Shown here: one piece after another, positions 1-9,800 of the stretch | Position numbering within the stretch: position 1 is the stretch's first letter | Layout of the letters: each line of letters starts with the position of its first letter | NCBI RefSeq assembly: GCF_946221105.1 | Contig: NZ_CAMICL010000002.1 | Location: forward strand, 1 to 64,000 | Direction: 5' to 3' | DNA: 64,000 nucleotides | Source of the DNA: an uncultured Corynebacterium sp. | GTDB taxonomy: Bacteria > Actinomycetota > Actinomycetes > Mycobacteriales > Mycobacteriaceae | Notes under the pieces: model-generated | Database searches by the model: none | Seen by the model: the letters and a program-made list of their open reading frames with translations, nothing else | What the model was told of the DNA's origin: nothing | Program-made: the position numbers and the translations under genes

Positions 1-515
1 ATCCAGAACCGCCACGGGGCGTCGGCGTTTTTGGAGATGCCGATGCGCGGGCCGGCCACCCATTCCGGCTCCGCCTCGCGCGGGGTGATGCGCACCGGTG
101 TCCCGTTGTCGCCCAACCCAAGCCCGAGCGCTTGGCCCAGGTTGCCCGGCCCGCGCGCCAGGTTCTCAAACGCGATCGGGGCACGATCCGGCCGCTGCCG
201 CCGTGTGCGCGCCAACTCCTCACCGGCGACGACTTCGCCACCGCGCATGAGGCACCCCTGCCCGTCGCCTTCCGGCGCGCACACGATGTTGCCGTTGTGG
301 TGGATGCCGTAGGAGAAGTACACGTACAAACGCCCGGGCGGGCCGAACATCGCCGCGTTGCGCGCCGTTTTGCCGCGGTAGGTGTGCGCCGCCGGGTCGT
401 CGGCGCCGAGGTACGCCTCGACTTCGGTGAGCCGGATGCTCACCCCGTTGTGCGTGATCACGCACCCGAGCAGCTGCGGGGCGACGACGTCGGCGGTTTG
501 TGCAAAGTCGATCAC
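1..515 (-). CDS. DNA-3-methyladenine glycosylase (AAG/MPG family), 3' end cut by window edge
   Basis: Base-excision repair enzyme that removes alkylated purines such as 3-methyladenine. The readable 171 residues begin VIDFAQTADVVAPQLLG and include TEVEAY near residue 31, which carries the catalytic Glu of this family, the YVYFSYGIHHN segment around residue 65, and GPRIGISKNADAPWRF at the C-terminal side, a typical end motif. The GTG start overlaps the TGA stop of the upstream HAD gene (GTGA), so the two are translationally coupled. The family is usually about 190-210 aa, so only a short tail is missing beyond base 1. The family call is strong; the gene is incomplete only because the window begins inside it. 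Confidence 0.88.
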   Translation of the reverse strand, partial: MIDFAQTADVVAPQLLGCVITHNGVSIRLTEVEAYLGADDPAAHTYRGKTARNAAMFGPPGRLYVYFSYGIHHNGNIVCAPEGDGQGCLMRGGEVVAGEELARTRRQRPDRAPIAFENLARGPGNLGQALGLGLGDNGTPVRITPREAEPEWVAGPRIGISKNADAPWRFW

Positions 516-1297
516 GAGAGCCACTGCGCCATCCTTGCCACGGCCGCGCCGTCGGCGTTGGTGCCCACCACCTCGTCGGCGACGGCCTTCAAATCCTCGT
601 GCGCGTTGCCCATCGCCACGGCGTGCCCGGCGACGCGGAGCATGCCGAGGTCGTTGAGGTAGTCGCCGAACGCCGCCGTCTCATCCATCGCAACGCCCAT
701 CGCCCCGGCCAGCTGCGTCAGCGCCAGCCCCTTGTCGGCGTCCGGGTGCATCAGGTCCACCCAGTGCTTGCCGGAGACCACCGCGCGCAGCTCCGGCACC
801 AGCTCTCGCACCCACGGGTACGCGTCGCGCTCGGCGTCCGACTCCACGTACAGGGCGATTTTGATGGTGGGGGCAACCGGTTCGTCGTGAAGCAGTGTGC
901 GCGAGGCGTAGTACTTGTCCACCTCCGCGTCCACCGCCGGCGGCAGCGGCGCGGTGGCGGCGACCGACGGCGCGCACACCACGGCATGGGCGGCGAACGG
1001 CGCGCCGGGAAGCTCGGCCAGCAGGCGGCGCACCGGCTCTTCCGGCAGGGCAGTGGTGGAGACAACCTCGCCGCCGCGCACCACCACCGCGCCGTTTTCC
1101 GCGATGAAGGTGTCGCACTCCGGGAACATCCGCTGCAGGGTGGCCAGCTGGCGCCCGGACGCCGGCGCGAGGGTCACCCCGCGCGAGCGCGCGGTCTCCA
1201 GCAGTGGCCAAAACGCATCCGGCACGCGCCCGTCGCCGTCGAGGAGCGTGCCGTCCATGTCCAACGCAATCAACCGAGGTGTCCGCATTGCCCCCAC
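512..1297 (-). CDS. Cof-type HAD-superfamily phosphatase
   Basis: A 261-aa haloacid-dehalogenase hydrolase of the Cof subfamily. These enzymes dephosphorylate small metabolites, often sugar phosphates or flavin precursors, in the cytoplasm. Motif I is LDMDGTLLDGDG near residue 13, with the two catalytic Asp residues. The C-terminal motif IV is AFGDYLNDLGML near residue 208. The middle part is the substrate-selecting cap, so the true substrate cannot be read. The start is the ATG that lies 7 nt behind TAGTGT, a good -10 hexamer, so the transcript is probably leaderless. It is coupled to the downstream glycosylase gene by a GTGA overlap. It is divergent from the hydratase-like gene, with only 32 bp between the starts. 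Confidence 0.85.
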   Translation of the reverse strand: MGAMRTPRLIALDMDGTLLDGDGRVPDAFWPLLETARSRGVTLAPASGRQLATLQRMFPECDTFIAENGAVVVRGGEVVSTTALPEEPVRRLLAELPGAPFAAHAVVCAPSVAATAPLPPAVDAEVDKYYASRTLLHDEPVAPTIKIALYVESDAERDAYPWVRELVPELRAVVSGKHWVDLMHPDADKGLALTQLAGAMGVAMDETAAFGDYLNDLGMLRVAGHAVAMGNAHEDLKAVADEVVGTNADGAAVARMAQWLS

Positions 1298-1329
1298 ACT
1301 ACCGGTGTGATGTGGAACACTGGGGAAGC

Positions 1330-2310
1330 ATGACCGATCTGATCAAGACTGAAGTACGCGACACCACCGGTGTGATCACCCTGGACCGGCCGAAGGCGTT
1401 GAACTCGCTGAGCCCCGAGATGGCCCGCGCCATCGACGCGATGTTGAAGCAGTGGCGCGACGACGACGCCATCGAGCAGGTGGTCGTCCAATCCTCGGGC
1501 AAGCACTTCTGCTCCGGCGGCGACGTGCGTGCCGCGCGCGACGGCATCCTTGAGGGGCGTGGCGACGAGGTCGACGCCTTCTTCGCCGACGAGTACGCCA
1601 TGAACCTGGACATCGCGAATTACCCCAAGCCGTACATCGCACTCTGTAACGGCGTGATCATGGGCGGCGGCATGGGCATCTCCGCCCACGGCTCGCACAT
1701 GGTGGTCACGGAAGATGCGTTCGCCTCCATGCCGGAGATGAACATCGGCTACGTCACCGACGTTGGGATGTCGTGGCTGCTGCAGAATCTGCCGAAGCAC
1801 CCGTCGTTGGCGCTGGGGAAGTTCCTCGCGCTGACGGGCTACCGGCTCACACCCGACGACATGCTGGCCACCGGCCTGGCCACGCACAAGGTGGCCACGC
1901 TGGACGGGGTGCTCGACGGCATCGTCGCCGAGGGGCCCGGCTTCCTGGACTCGGTTGCGCTCGAGCCGGGGGAGTCGCAGCTGCTTTCGCTTCTCGACGA
2001 CATCGAGCCCACGTTCCAGGGTTCCTGGGCTGAGATTCAGGGCAAGTTGGACGGGGAGTTGGCGGAGCTCGTCGCAAAGCTAACGGCGCAGGCGTCGCCG
2101 TCGTCCCTGGTCGCCGCGGCCGAGCTGTTCGCCGCGAACGCCTCGCAGGACCTCGCCGGGGCGCTGGACAACGAGCGGCGCTTAGGTGCCATGATGACCC
2201 GCGAACCAGACTTCGCAGAGGGGGTACGCGCGGTGCTCGTGGACAAGGACCAGTCCCCGAACTTCGCCCCGCAGCCAGAACCCGGCAAGTACCGGGACAT
2301 TTTGCGCTAA
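1330..2310 (+). CDS. Enoyl-CoA hydratase/isomerase family, 3-hydroxyisobutyryl-CoA hydrolase-like
   Basis: A 326-aa crotonase-fold protein. It is probably a thioesterase acting on 3-hydroxyisobutyryl-CoA in valine breakdown, or a related acyl-CoA hydrolase. HFCSGGDVRA near residue 56 and GVIMGGGMGISAHGS near residue 110 form the oxyanion-hole segments. MPEMNIGYVTDVG near residue 136 is the pattern of hydroxyisobutyryl-CoA hydrolases rather than of short hydratases, and the length fits that group. The ATG at 1330 follows GGGGAAG, so it was preferred over an in-frame upstream start that would run into the divergent promoter. No other valine-catabolic gene is adjacent, so the physiological substrate remains an inference. 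Confidence 0.82.
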   Translation: MTDLIKTEVRDTTGVITLDRPKALNSLSPEMARAIDAMLKQWRDDDAIEQVVVQSSGKHFCSGGDVRAARDGILEGRGDEVDAFFADEYAMNLDIANYPKPYIALCNGVIMGGGMGISAHGSHMVVTEDAFASMPEMNIGYVTDVGMSWLLQNLPKHPSLALGKFLALTGYRLTPDDMLATGLATHKVATLDGVLDGIVAEGPGFLDSVALEPGESQLLSLLDDIEPTFQGSWAEIQGKLDGELAELVAKLTAQASPSSLVAAAELFAANASQDLAGALDNERRLGAMMTREPDFAEGVRAVLVDKDQSPNFAPQPEPGKYRDILR

Positions 2311-2338
2311 GTGCTGCGCAATCGCGGGGGTGCAGCAC
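2311..2338 (+). terminator. Possible weak hairpin after the hydratase-like gene
   Basis: GTGCTGC at 2311-2317 can pair with GCAGCAC at 2332-2338. The 7-bp stem starts directly after the TAA stop. The loop is long and no T-run follows, so it may be an intrinsic-like terminator or chance. A TACAGT hexamer at 2360-2365 further on is a candidate -10 for gapB. Confidence 0.3.
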
Positions 2339-2424
2339 CCGCGCACCGCCCGCGGACGCTACAGTAAGGGGGCGATTACGGGCGAAGAAATTGCCCCCGA
2401 TTCCCACATGCAAAAGGAGCGACG

Positions 2425-3876
2425 TTGACCGAAACGACCAACCCCCGCGACGACTGGAACCACAAGCTCACCCTCGCGCAGGAGATGCTGCCGCTGATCA
2501 GCCGCCTGCACCGCGAGCACAACGCGGCGACCTCGGTCTACGGCCGCCTGCTGGTGGGTGTCACCGACATCGACATCATTAAGGCGCACCGCTACGCCCG
2601 CCGCATCGACGAAAAGGAGCTCGCGCTCGACGAGACGCTGCCGATCCTCAAGGAACTCGTGGAGATGGACCTCGGCACCGCCTCCATCGACCTGGGCCGC
2701 CTGGCTAAGGAGTACAAGCACTCCGACGAAAAGGACCTCCGTGCCTTCCTCGACCGCGAGCTTGCCGACGTCATCGGCACCTCCTCCGAACTCGAGGCCC
2801 GCGACGTCGTGCTCTACGGCTTCGGCCGCATCGGCCGCCTGCTCGCCCGCATCCTCATCGCCCGCGAGGCGATGTACGGCGGCGTGCGCCTGCGCGCAGT
2901 GGTGGTGCGCAAGAAGGGCGACATCGACATCGTCAAGCGCGCGTCGCTGCTGCGCCGCGATTCCGTGCACGGCCCGTTCAACGGCACCATCACCGTCGAC
3001 GAGGAGAAGGAAATCATCTGGGCCAACGGCACCCCGATCCAGATGATCTACGCCAACGACCCGGCAGAGATCGACTACACCGCCTACGGCATCGACAACG
3101 CCATCGTGGTGGACAACACCGGCGCCTGGCGCGACCGCGACGGCCTGTCCAAGCACCTCGAGTCCAAGGGCGTGGACCGCGTGCTGCTCACCGCGCCGGG
3201 CAAGGGCGACATCCCGAACATTGTCTACGGCATCAACGAGGACATGATCGGCGACGAGCGCGTCCTGTCCGCCGCGTCCTGCACCACCAACGGCATCACC
3301 CCGGTGCTGAAGGTGATCAACGACCGCTACGGCGTCAAGCACGGCCACGTCGAGACCGTCCACTCCTACACCAACGACCAGAACCTCGCGGACAACTTCC
3401 ACAAGGGCAACCGCCGCGGCCGCGCCGCCGGTTTGAACATGGTGCTCACCGAGACCGGCGCCGCCAAGGCCGTGTCCAAGGCGCTTCCGGAGTTCGAGGG
3501 CAAGCTCACCGGCAACGCCATCCGCGTGCCCACCCCGGACGTGTCCATGGCCGTGCTGAACCTGGACCTGGAAAAGGACGTGGAAAAGGACGAGGTGAAC
3601 AACTTCCTGCGCCGCGTGTCCACCCACTCCAACCTGCGTCAGCAGATCGACTACATCAACTCCCCGGAGGTCGTCTCCACCGACCTGCTCGGCACCACCC
3701 ACGCCTCCGTGGTGGACGGCCTGGCCACCATCGCGTCTGGCAACCACCTCGTGCTCTACGTCTGGTACGACAACGAGTACGGCTACTCCCACCAGGTGGT
3801 CCGCGTCGTCGAGGACATCGCGGGCGTGCGTCCGCGCGTGTTCCCGGAGCGCAAGGACCCGGCTGAGATCCAGTAG
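2425..3876 (+). CDS. gapB: Glyceraldehyde-3-phosphate dehydrogenase, long GapB type
   Basis: Oxidises or forms glyceraldehyde 3-phosphate with a nicotinamide cofactor. This long type (483 aa) matches corynebacterial GapB, which is associated with gluconeogenic, NADP-dependent activity, rather than the about 335-aa glycolytic GapA. The first 125 residues are an extra N-terminal domain absent from GapA. The Rossmann motif GFGRIGRLLAR follows near residue 132. The active-site segment is SAASCTTNGITPVLK with the catalytic Cys near residue 286. WYDNEYGYSHQVVR at the C-terminus is the classical GAPDH signature. The TTG start is set by AAAGGAG 6-7 nt upstream. The gene stands alone before a small lipoprotein gene that begins 2 nt after its stop. 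Confidence 0.93.
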   Translation: MTETTNPRDDWNHKLTLAQEMLPLISRLHREHNAATSVYGRLLVGVTDIDIIKAHRYARRIDEKELALDETLPILKELVEMDLGTASIDLGRLAKEYKHSDEKDLRAFLDRELADVIGTSSELEARDVVLYGFGRIGRLLARILIAREAMYGGVRLRAVVVRKKGDIDIVKRASLLRRDSVHGPFNGTITVDEEKEIIWANGTPIQMIYANDPAEIDYTAYGIDNAIVVDNTGAWRDRDGLSKHLESKGVDRVLLTAPGKGDIPNIVYGINEDMIGDERVLSAASCTTNGITPVLKVINDRYGVKHGHVETVHSYTNDQNLADNFHKGNRRGRAAGLNMVLTETGAAKAVSKALPEFEGKLTGNAIRVPTPDVSMAVLNLDLEKDVEKDEVNNFLRRVSTHSNLRQQIDYINSPEVVSTDLLGTTHASVVDGLATIASGNHLVLYVWYDNEYGYSHQVVRVVEDIAGVRPRVFPERKDPAEIQ

Positions 3877-3878
3877 TC

Positions 3879-4325
3879 ATGGTCATGCGACGTAAGTTCG
3901 CCGCCGTAGCCAGCGTGTTCGCGCTGGCCGGCTGCGGCGCGCACGGCACCGAGCTTGGGCTTGAGGACGCCGCGCTGGCCGGCGACTTCACCGTCGCGGA
4001 CGTGGCGGGGGCGGACGTGGAGCGCGCCTACGTGTTCTGCCCGTACACGGACAAGGCCGAAGCGCAGCGGCTCGGCTTCGACCCGGACGACGTGCCCGGC
4101 ATCGACGACAACTCCCAGGCCTGGGAGACCGCCTCCGGCATCGGCGTGATCGCGGGCAACCGCGCGGAAATCGAGTGGTTCGACCCGCGCAAGGTCGACG
4201 CCTGCGGGCCAGGCGTGGAGGCCTACGGGGAGATCGACCCGGCGGCGACGGTGCGCACGTCGACGGAATCCCGCGAGTTCGCGGACGGCGAGACCGCCGA
4301 GGTCACCGTCCTGCGCTTCGAATGA
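3879..4325 (+). CDS. Small predicted lipoprotein
   Basis: A 148-aa protein with an N-terminal signal (MVMRRKFAAVASVFALAGC). LAGC is a lipobox and the Cys near residue 19 is the likely lipidated residue, so the mature protein would sit on the outer face of the membrane. The remainder is acidic, with AYVFCPYTDKAEAQRLGF near residue 50 and two further Cys residues, and I recognise no domain. It begins 2 nt after the gapB stop and is likely co-transcribed with it. Its 3' end overlaps the convergent glycosyltransferase gene by 23 bp. Function unknown. Confidence 0.75.
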   Translation: MVMRRKFAAVASVFALAGCGAHGTELGLEDAALAGDFTVADVAGADVERAYVFCPYTDKAEAQRLGFDPDDVPGIDDNSQAWETASGIGVIAGNRAEIEWFDPRKVDACGPGVEAYGEIDPAATVRTSTESREFADGETAEVTVLRFE

Positions 4326-5433
4326 CCTCGTCGTAGTAGCCCAGCACCGTCTCCGTGGAGGAACGCCACGTCCAGCGCTCGGCCTCGGCGCGCCCGGCGG
4401 CGGACATGCGCTCGCGCAGCTCCGGCTGCGTGAGCAGACGCTCGATCGGGTCGGCCCAGGCTGAATCGGGCTCCTCGGGGTCGACCAGCACGCCGGTTTC
4501 GCCGTCCGCCACCACAAACGGCAGCCCGCCGGCCTTCGCCGCCACCACCGGCACACCGGACGCGAACGCCTCCAGCGCCGCAAAGCCCAAGGTCTCCGTG
4601 GTGGAGGGAAACAGCAGCACATCGCCCGACGCGTAGGCCGCGTGCAGGTCCGCCCCGGACAAATACCCGGTGAAGATAGCCCAGTCGGGCGGGGAGGCGC
4701 GGAGCTCGTCGTAAAGCGGGCCCTCGCCCACAAACGCCAGGCGTGCGTTCGGCACACGCCGGCGCACCTCTTCGACGATCGGGATACACCGATCCACGGA
4801 CTTTTCTGCCGAGATGCGGCCGACGAAGATGACCAGGGGGTCGTCCGGATGGCCGTCGGAAAGCACACTGCGCATCTCGCGGGTGCGCGCGGCGGGGGTG
4901 AAGTTGACCGTATCCACCGCCTTCGGCCACAGCCGCACGTTTTTGATGCCGTAGTCGGCCGCCTTGTCCATCATCGGGCCGGAGGTGACCAGGTTCAGCC
5001 CCGCGCGGCCGTGGAAGGTGCGCAGCCCCCACTCGGCGATCGGCTTCACCCACGGAATCCCCAGCTTCAGGCAGTATTCCGGCACGTCCGTGTGAAACGA
5101 CGCGATGACCGGGAAGCGGCGCGCCACCACCAGCGTGGACCAGCCCGCCGTCCAAATCGGGTTGACCGCGTGCACGATGTCCGGGTTGAACTCGCGCAGA
5201 CGGCGGTAGGTTTTCGGCCCCAGCATGCCGTGCTTGACCTCCGGGTACACCTTCAAGCTGTGCGAGCGGATTGGCACAACCTCGAAGCCCGCGTACTCGG
5301 CGGGCGGGTTGCCGGGCGCGAATATGAGCACCTCGTGGCCCATCGCAGCCAGCTGGTCCAGGTGGCGGATGGTGCGGGTGACCACGCCGTCGATTTTGGG
5401 CAGAAAAACCTCGGTAAGTAGCGCGATGCGCAT
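4303..5433 (-). CDS. GT4-family glycosyltransferase resembling sulfoquinovosyltransferase SQD2
   Basis: A 376-aa retaining glycosyltransferase with the GT-B fold. The N-terminal acceptor domain starts MRIALLTEVFLPKIDGVVTR. SFHTDVPEY near residue 128 and RLWPKAVDTVNF near residue 182 lead into VIFVGRISAEKS near residue 212. The donor site is PSTTETLGFAALEAFASG near residue 290, with the E-x7-E pattern. From memory, the RLW-K-VD, EMR-LS-G and VGRI-EKS segments resemble plant SQD2 more than mannosyltransferases such as PimB or MgtA. The start lies immediately after the stop of the SQD1-like gene, so the two form one unit. SQD2 moves sulfoquinovose from UDP-sulfoquinovose to diacylglycerol. A role on another acceptor, such as the glucuronosyl-diacylglycerol pathway, cannot be excluded. 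Confidence 0.78.
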   Translation of the reverse strand: MRIALLTEVFLPKIDGVVTRTIRHLDQLAAMGHEVLIFAPGNPPAEYAGFEVVPIRSHSLKVYPEVKHGMLGPKTYRRLREFNPDIVHAVNPIWTAGWSTLVVARRFPVIASFHTDVPEYCLKLGIPWVKPIAEWGLRTFHGRAGLNLVTSGPMMDKAADYGIKNVRLWPKAVDTVNFTPAARTREMRSVLSDGHPDDPLVIFVGRISAEKSVDRCIPIVEEVRRRVPNARLAFVGEGPLYDELRASPPDWAIFTGYLSGADLHAAYASGDVLLFPSTTETLGFAALEAFASGVPVVAAKAGGLPFVVADGETGVLVDPEEPDSAWADPIERLLTQPELRERMSAAGRAEAERWTWRSSTETVLGYYDEVIRSAGR

Positions 5434-6630
5434 CTACTTCTCGCCCTGCGGCACGCCAGCGGACTGCGCGGCGGTCCACAGCGATCGCGCCGGGATCTTC
5501 GAGCGGTCCGCGCGGTCGGCGTACTTCTTCGCCACCTCCTCGACCTCCACGAGCAGGCCTTCTTCCAGCTTCGTCGGCTCCAGGCCCAGGTCCAGGAAGG
5601 CGTCGTTGACCACGTGGAGTTCGTTTTCGGCGGACTCCTTGCGCGGGTTCGGCACCATCTGCACCTCCGCGTCCGCAATCTTTGCGACGAGCTCCGCCAA
5701 ATCCCGCACCCTGTGCGTCTCCGTCATTTGGTTGAAGATCTTCACGCGCTCACCCCGCGCCGGCGGGTTCTCCACGGCCAGCTGGATGCAGCGCGCCATG
5801 TCGCGGATGTGGATGAACGCGCGGGTCTGCCCGCCGGTGCCGTGCACGGTCAGCGGGTAGCCGATCGCCGCCTGCATGAGGAAGCGGTTGAGCACGGTGC
5901 CGTAGTCGCCGTCGTAGTCGAAGCGATTGACCAGGCGCTCGTCGCGAATCGTCTGCGGGGTGTGGGTGCCCCAGATGATGCCCTGGTGCAGGTCCGTGAT
6001 GCGCAGTTCGTCGTTCTTGGCGTAGTAGGCGAACAGGTGCTGATCCAGAACTTTGGTCATGTGGTAGATCGACCCCGGGTTGGTGGGGTAGAGGATCTGC
6101 TGCTCCACAATGCCGTTCTCGCCCGCGTCCACCTGCACGTCCAGGTATCCCTCCGGGATCTTCATACCGGCGGTGCCGTAGCCGTACACACCCATGGTGC
6201 CCAGGTGAACGACGTGGATGTCCTGGCCGGTCTCCACGATCGCGGCCAGCAGGTTGTGGGTGGCGTTGACGTTGTTGTCCACGGTGTAGCGCTTGTTGCG
6301 CGGGCTCTTCATCGAGTACGGCGCGGCGCGCTGCTCGGCGAAGTGGATCACGGTGTCCGGCTGGAATTCCTGTAGGAAGGCCAGCAGTGCGTCGTAGTCC
6401 TGGGCGACGTCGATGTTTTCGAAGCCGATGTCCTTGCCGGAAACCTCGTTCCAGGCGGCCAGGCGCTCGTCGATAGTCGCGATCGGCGTCAGCGACTCCG
6501 CGTCGAGCTCGCCGTCGATGCGGCGGCGCGACAGGTTGTCCACGATCGTGACCTCGTGTCCGAGGTCTGAAAGGTGCAGGGACGCGGGCCAGCCACAGAA
6601 TCCGTCGCCGCCCAGAACTGCAATTTTCAC
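5434..6630 (-). CDS. SQD1-like UDP-sulfoquinovose synthase (NAD-dependent epimerase/dehydratase family)
   Basis: A 398-aa short-chain-type nucleotide-sugar enzyme. GGDGFCGW at residues 7-14 replaces the usual GGxGFIG and is typical of SQD1. VDNLSRR near residue 30 and HFAEQRAAPYSM at 96-107 also match the SQD1 pattern from memory (HFGEQRSAPYSM in plants). The candidate catalytic triad is Thr145 (HLGTMGVYG), Tyr189 and Lys193 (YHMTK). NRFDYDGDYGTVLNRF and GTGGQTRAFIHIRDM further on are also SQD1-like. SQD1 converts UDP-glucose plus sulfite to UDP-sulfoquinovose. The GTG start was chosen because it begins the nucleotide-binding strand and has AAAGGCGAG upstream. The glycosyltransferase gene follows with no gap. 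The homology call is firm; the reaction in this organism is inferred. Confidence 0.82.
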   Translation of the reverse strand: MKIAVLGGDGFCGWPASLHLSDLGHEVTIVDNLSRRRIDGELDAESLTPIATIDERLAAWNEVSGKDIGFENIDVAQDYDALLAFLQEFQPDTVIHFAEQRAAPYSMKSPRNKRYTVDNNVNATHNLLAAIVETGQDIHVVHLGTMGVYGYGTAGMKIPEGYLDVQVDAGENGIVEQQILYPTNPGSIYHMTKVLDQHLFAYYAKNDELRITDLHQGIIWGTHTPQTIRDERLVNRFDYDGDYGTVLNRFLMQAAIGYPLTVHGTGGQTRAFIHIRDMARCIQLAVENPPARGERVKIFNQMTETHRVRDLAELVAKIADAEVQMVPNPRKESAENELHVVNDAFLDLGLEPTKLEEGLLVEVEEVAKKYADRADRSKIPARSLWTAAQSAGVPQGEK

Positions 6631-6809
6631 TAATTCTCGCCTTTCTTTACGCACATTTCCGCATACGTTACCGCTGTCCGGGAACCTCTGCTGAGCGAGC
6701 CCGAGACTCCTCACCCCCGATGCATGTAATTGTAGGTAGGGCATACAACTGAGTGCTAGCGTTCCCTGTGTTTTAGCGGTGTCGAGGCATTGAAAAGGTT
6801 GGGAGCAGA

Positions 6810-9800
6810 ATGTCCCGTCAGCTCAGTACTGATCGTGCGCACGTTAAGCGCATTACCGCGGCGGCGACGGTGCTGGCGCTTTCCGGCGGGGCTGCCACGG
6901 TGTCCAACGGGCCTCTCAGCCCGGTGGCATCGGTCGCGCACGCGCAGGTCGCCCCGATTCCGCAGGACCGCGTGAGCCACGGCGCGGTGCGCCAGACGTT
7001 CGGGACGAACCCGGACTGGGAGGCCTCGGTCTTCTTCTCCGATGCGATGACGGCGCACACCGTCGCGGTCGACTTCGTGCCGCAAAAAACAGGCCAGAGT
7101 GCCCTTGAGCGCCCCGAGCAGGCGCCGAAGAACGACCCGGTGTTCAATGTCATCCCGGAGACCGGGACGTACACGGTAAAGCACTACAAGCAGGTCAACC
7201 GCAGGACCGTCGAGGCCGCAACGTACGAGGTGACCGGCCGCAGGAGCCAGGTCCAGACACCGACCGGCAACTGGGCCATCCGCATTGCGTATGACTTGCC
7301 GGGCGTCGCCGTAGAAAGGGGTGACCGCCTCGCCCTGTTCGCCACCGGCATGGGGCTGAAGTACCCGAAGCCGCTCGCTGGCGGCGACATCCGTTTCACC
7401 ATGCCGCGCATCAACTCCGGGTTCGGCGGCACGATCCGGGTGCACAACCCCGATGCTGAAAAGGTGGGGCTGCCGCAGTTGCAGTTGCAGCAGGGGACGA
7501 CGACCACCGACGTGCCGGTTGAAAAAGACGGCACGTACCAACTGACCATCAACGGCGCCTCGGGCACCTATACCGCCGAGGTGGTTCCGCCGGCAGGTTT
7601 CGCCTCGCCGGAGCCGAGGACGTGGGATGTGGCCAGCGGCGCCCCGGACCGCGACTTCGATGTCTACCCGATCACTGTGAGCGGCAGGCTTCTCGACGCC
7701 AACGGTGACTCCGTCAAAGACGCCCCCGTGACGATTGCCGGCCGCCACGCGATCACGGATGAGAAGGGCAACTTCACCGTGACCAAGGTCCCGGTGGGCA
7801 CGTACGACTTGGTGTTCGGCGGGACCGACACGACCGAGGGGGATAAGGTCTCCGGTGTTGTGGTGAGCGACCAGCGCGACAACTGGATCGGGTCGAAGTA
7901 TGTGGACTCGAAGCCGCAGTTCGGCACCGTGTCCGGCAAGGTGGTCGACCCGTCGCGTAACGGTGTCGCGAACGTGATGGTGCAGGTCGGGAACAGGTCG
8001 GCGACGACCTCTACCGACGGCACCTATTCGATTCCTGACGTACCGGCTGGTTCGGTAACGGTCGAGGTCACCGCAGCGCCGGCGCAGTACGTGCTGCCGC
8101 CGTCGCGCCAGGAAAACGTGACGGGCAGCGGTGTTTTAGAGGTGGATTTCACGCTCGCGTTGAAGCCGACACCGTCACCGACTCCGAAACCGTCGCCGAC
8201 AACGCCGAAGCCATCGCCGTCGCCCACCACGTCGAAACCATCGCCGACGTCGACTGCGAAGCCGACTACGTCGAAACCGTCGCCGTCGCCCACCACGCCG
8301 AAGCTGACGACCGCCAAGCCGACGACATCGGCACCGAAACCAACGCCAACACCGAAACCGACGCCCAAGCCGTCGCCCACCAAGCCACCGGCGCCGACGG
8401 TCGGCTCCGTGGCCGGCAAAGTCACTGACGCTGCCGGCAAGGTGGTGCCGGGCGCGACCGTGACGGCTCGCGACGCAAACGGCAAGGAGTACACCGTCCA
8501 GGTCGCCAAGGACGGGACTTTCCAGCTCAACAACCTGCCGCCGGGAAACTACACCGTCACTGTCGGCGTGCCTAAAGGCCACGTCGCCCCGCCGCCCGCC
8601 AACGTGACGGTGAAGGCGGGGCAGACCGTCAAACTGCCCGGGTTCGTGGTCAACCCCGAAAAGCCGAAGGCGCGGTTCGATTGGGACCGCGTTGTGGTCA
8701 AGCCCGGCGAAACGCAGGTCAGCGCGCCGAAGCGCTCCGGCGACACCACCTCCGCACCGAGCTTCCGCACGACCGGTGTCACAAAGGTCAGCCCAGACGG
8801 CAAGACCACGCAGATCCCCGCCGAGGACCGCTGGATTTCGGTGGAGAAGGACGGAACTGTCGTCGCCCGCCCGCCGCGCAACGCCGCGCCGGGCGAGTAC
8901 CGCGTGGTGGCGAAAGATGCCGCGGGTCAGACGCACACCATCACCGTCGAGGTGGCGCAGCCTGCACCGATGGCGAAACAGTACGAGGTGCGCTTCCCGC
9001 TGATCCCGGTGCCGGCGGGGGCGACCCGTCAGGCTGGCCGCCCGCGCGCGACCGTGACCGACGGCCCGTTCGTCTACCAGGACCGCCGCGTGCCCGAGGG
9101 CGCGCGTTTCGACGTTGACCCGGCCTTCGCCAGCTGGGTGCGCGCCGACAACAACGGCCGTCTCACGTTCACCCCGCCGCGAGACGCCAAGCCCGGCATC
9201 CGCACGATCCCGGTGAAGGTGACCTTCCCAGACAGCTCCGCCCGCACCTACAACGCGGAAGTGGAGATCGGGGGTCCGCTGCTCGCTCTGACCACCGAGC
9301 TCGGCTACGAGGAGGGCCTGTCCGTGCGCCCCGGCGAGGGCATCACCGTGCTGCGCACCGGCGCCACCGCGCTGCCGCAGGGCACGACGTTTGAGATTGA
9401 CCGTTCCACGCCGCTGGACAGCTGGGTCGCGTTGGTGGACTCGCGCTCCGGGGATCTGCGCCTCTTCGCCCCGAAGCAGGGCAGCGGCGTGGAGGTCCCG
9501 GTGATCGCGTACTTCGCGGACGGGTCGTCGACAGAGCTCACCGCAGGCGTTGGCTTATCGACGAGCTCCGCCCTATCCACGAAACATTCCCCCTCGTACG
9601 CCGATGTTTCGTCCGCGCCCGGCGGGAGCGCGACGGTGGGGCTGACCGGCTCCGTGCCGGCGGGCACCACGTTTGCTGTCGTGGATGGTGGGGGACTGCG
9701 AAACGTGGGCGTCGATAGGCAAACTGGCTCGCTGAAGATCCAGCTGGCCGGCGACGCGCAGCGCGACACCCCGTACACGGTGACGGTGCGGGTGCGCTAC

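Noticed and set aside
2359..3792. Long open frame antisense to gapB (about 477 codons)
   Set aside because: Its product is a Val/His/Asp/Gly-rich chain typical of the reverse strand of G+C-rich coding DNA, and gapB itself is fully conserved.
8162..8401. Short-period repeat that looks like a minisatellite or CRISPR-like array
   Set aside because: It is the codon pattern of the Pro/Thr/Ser/Lys stalk of the adhesin-like protein. There are no spacers of constant length.
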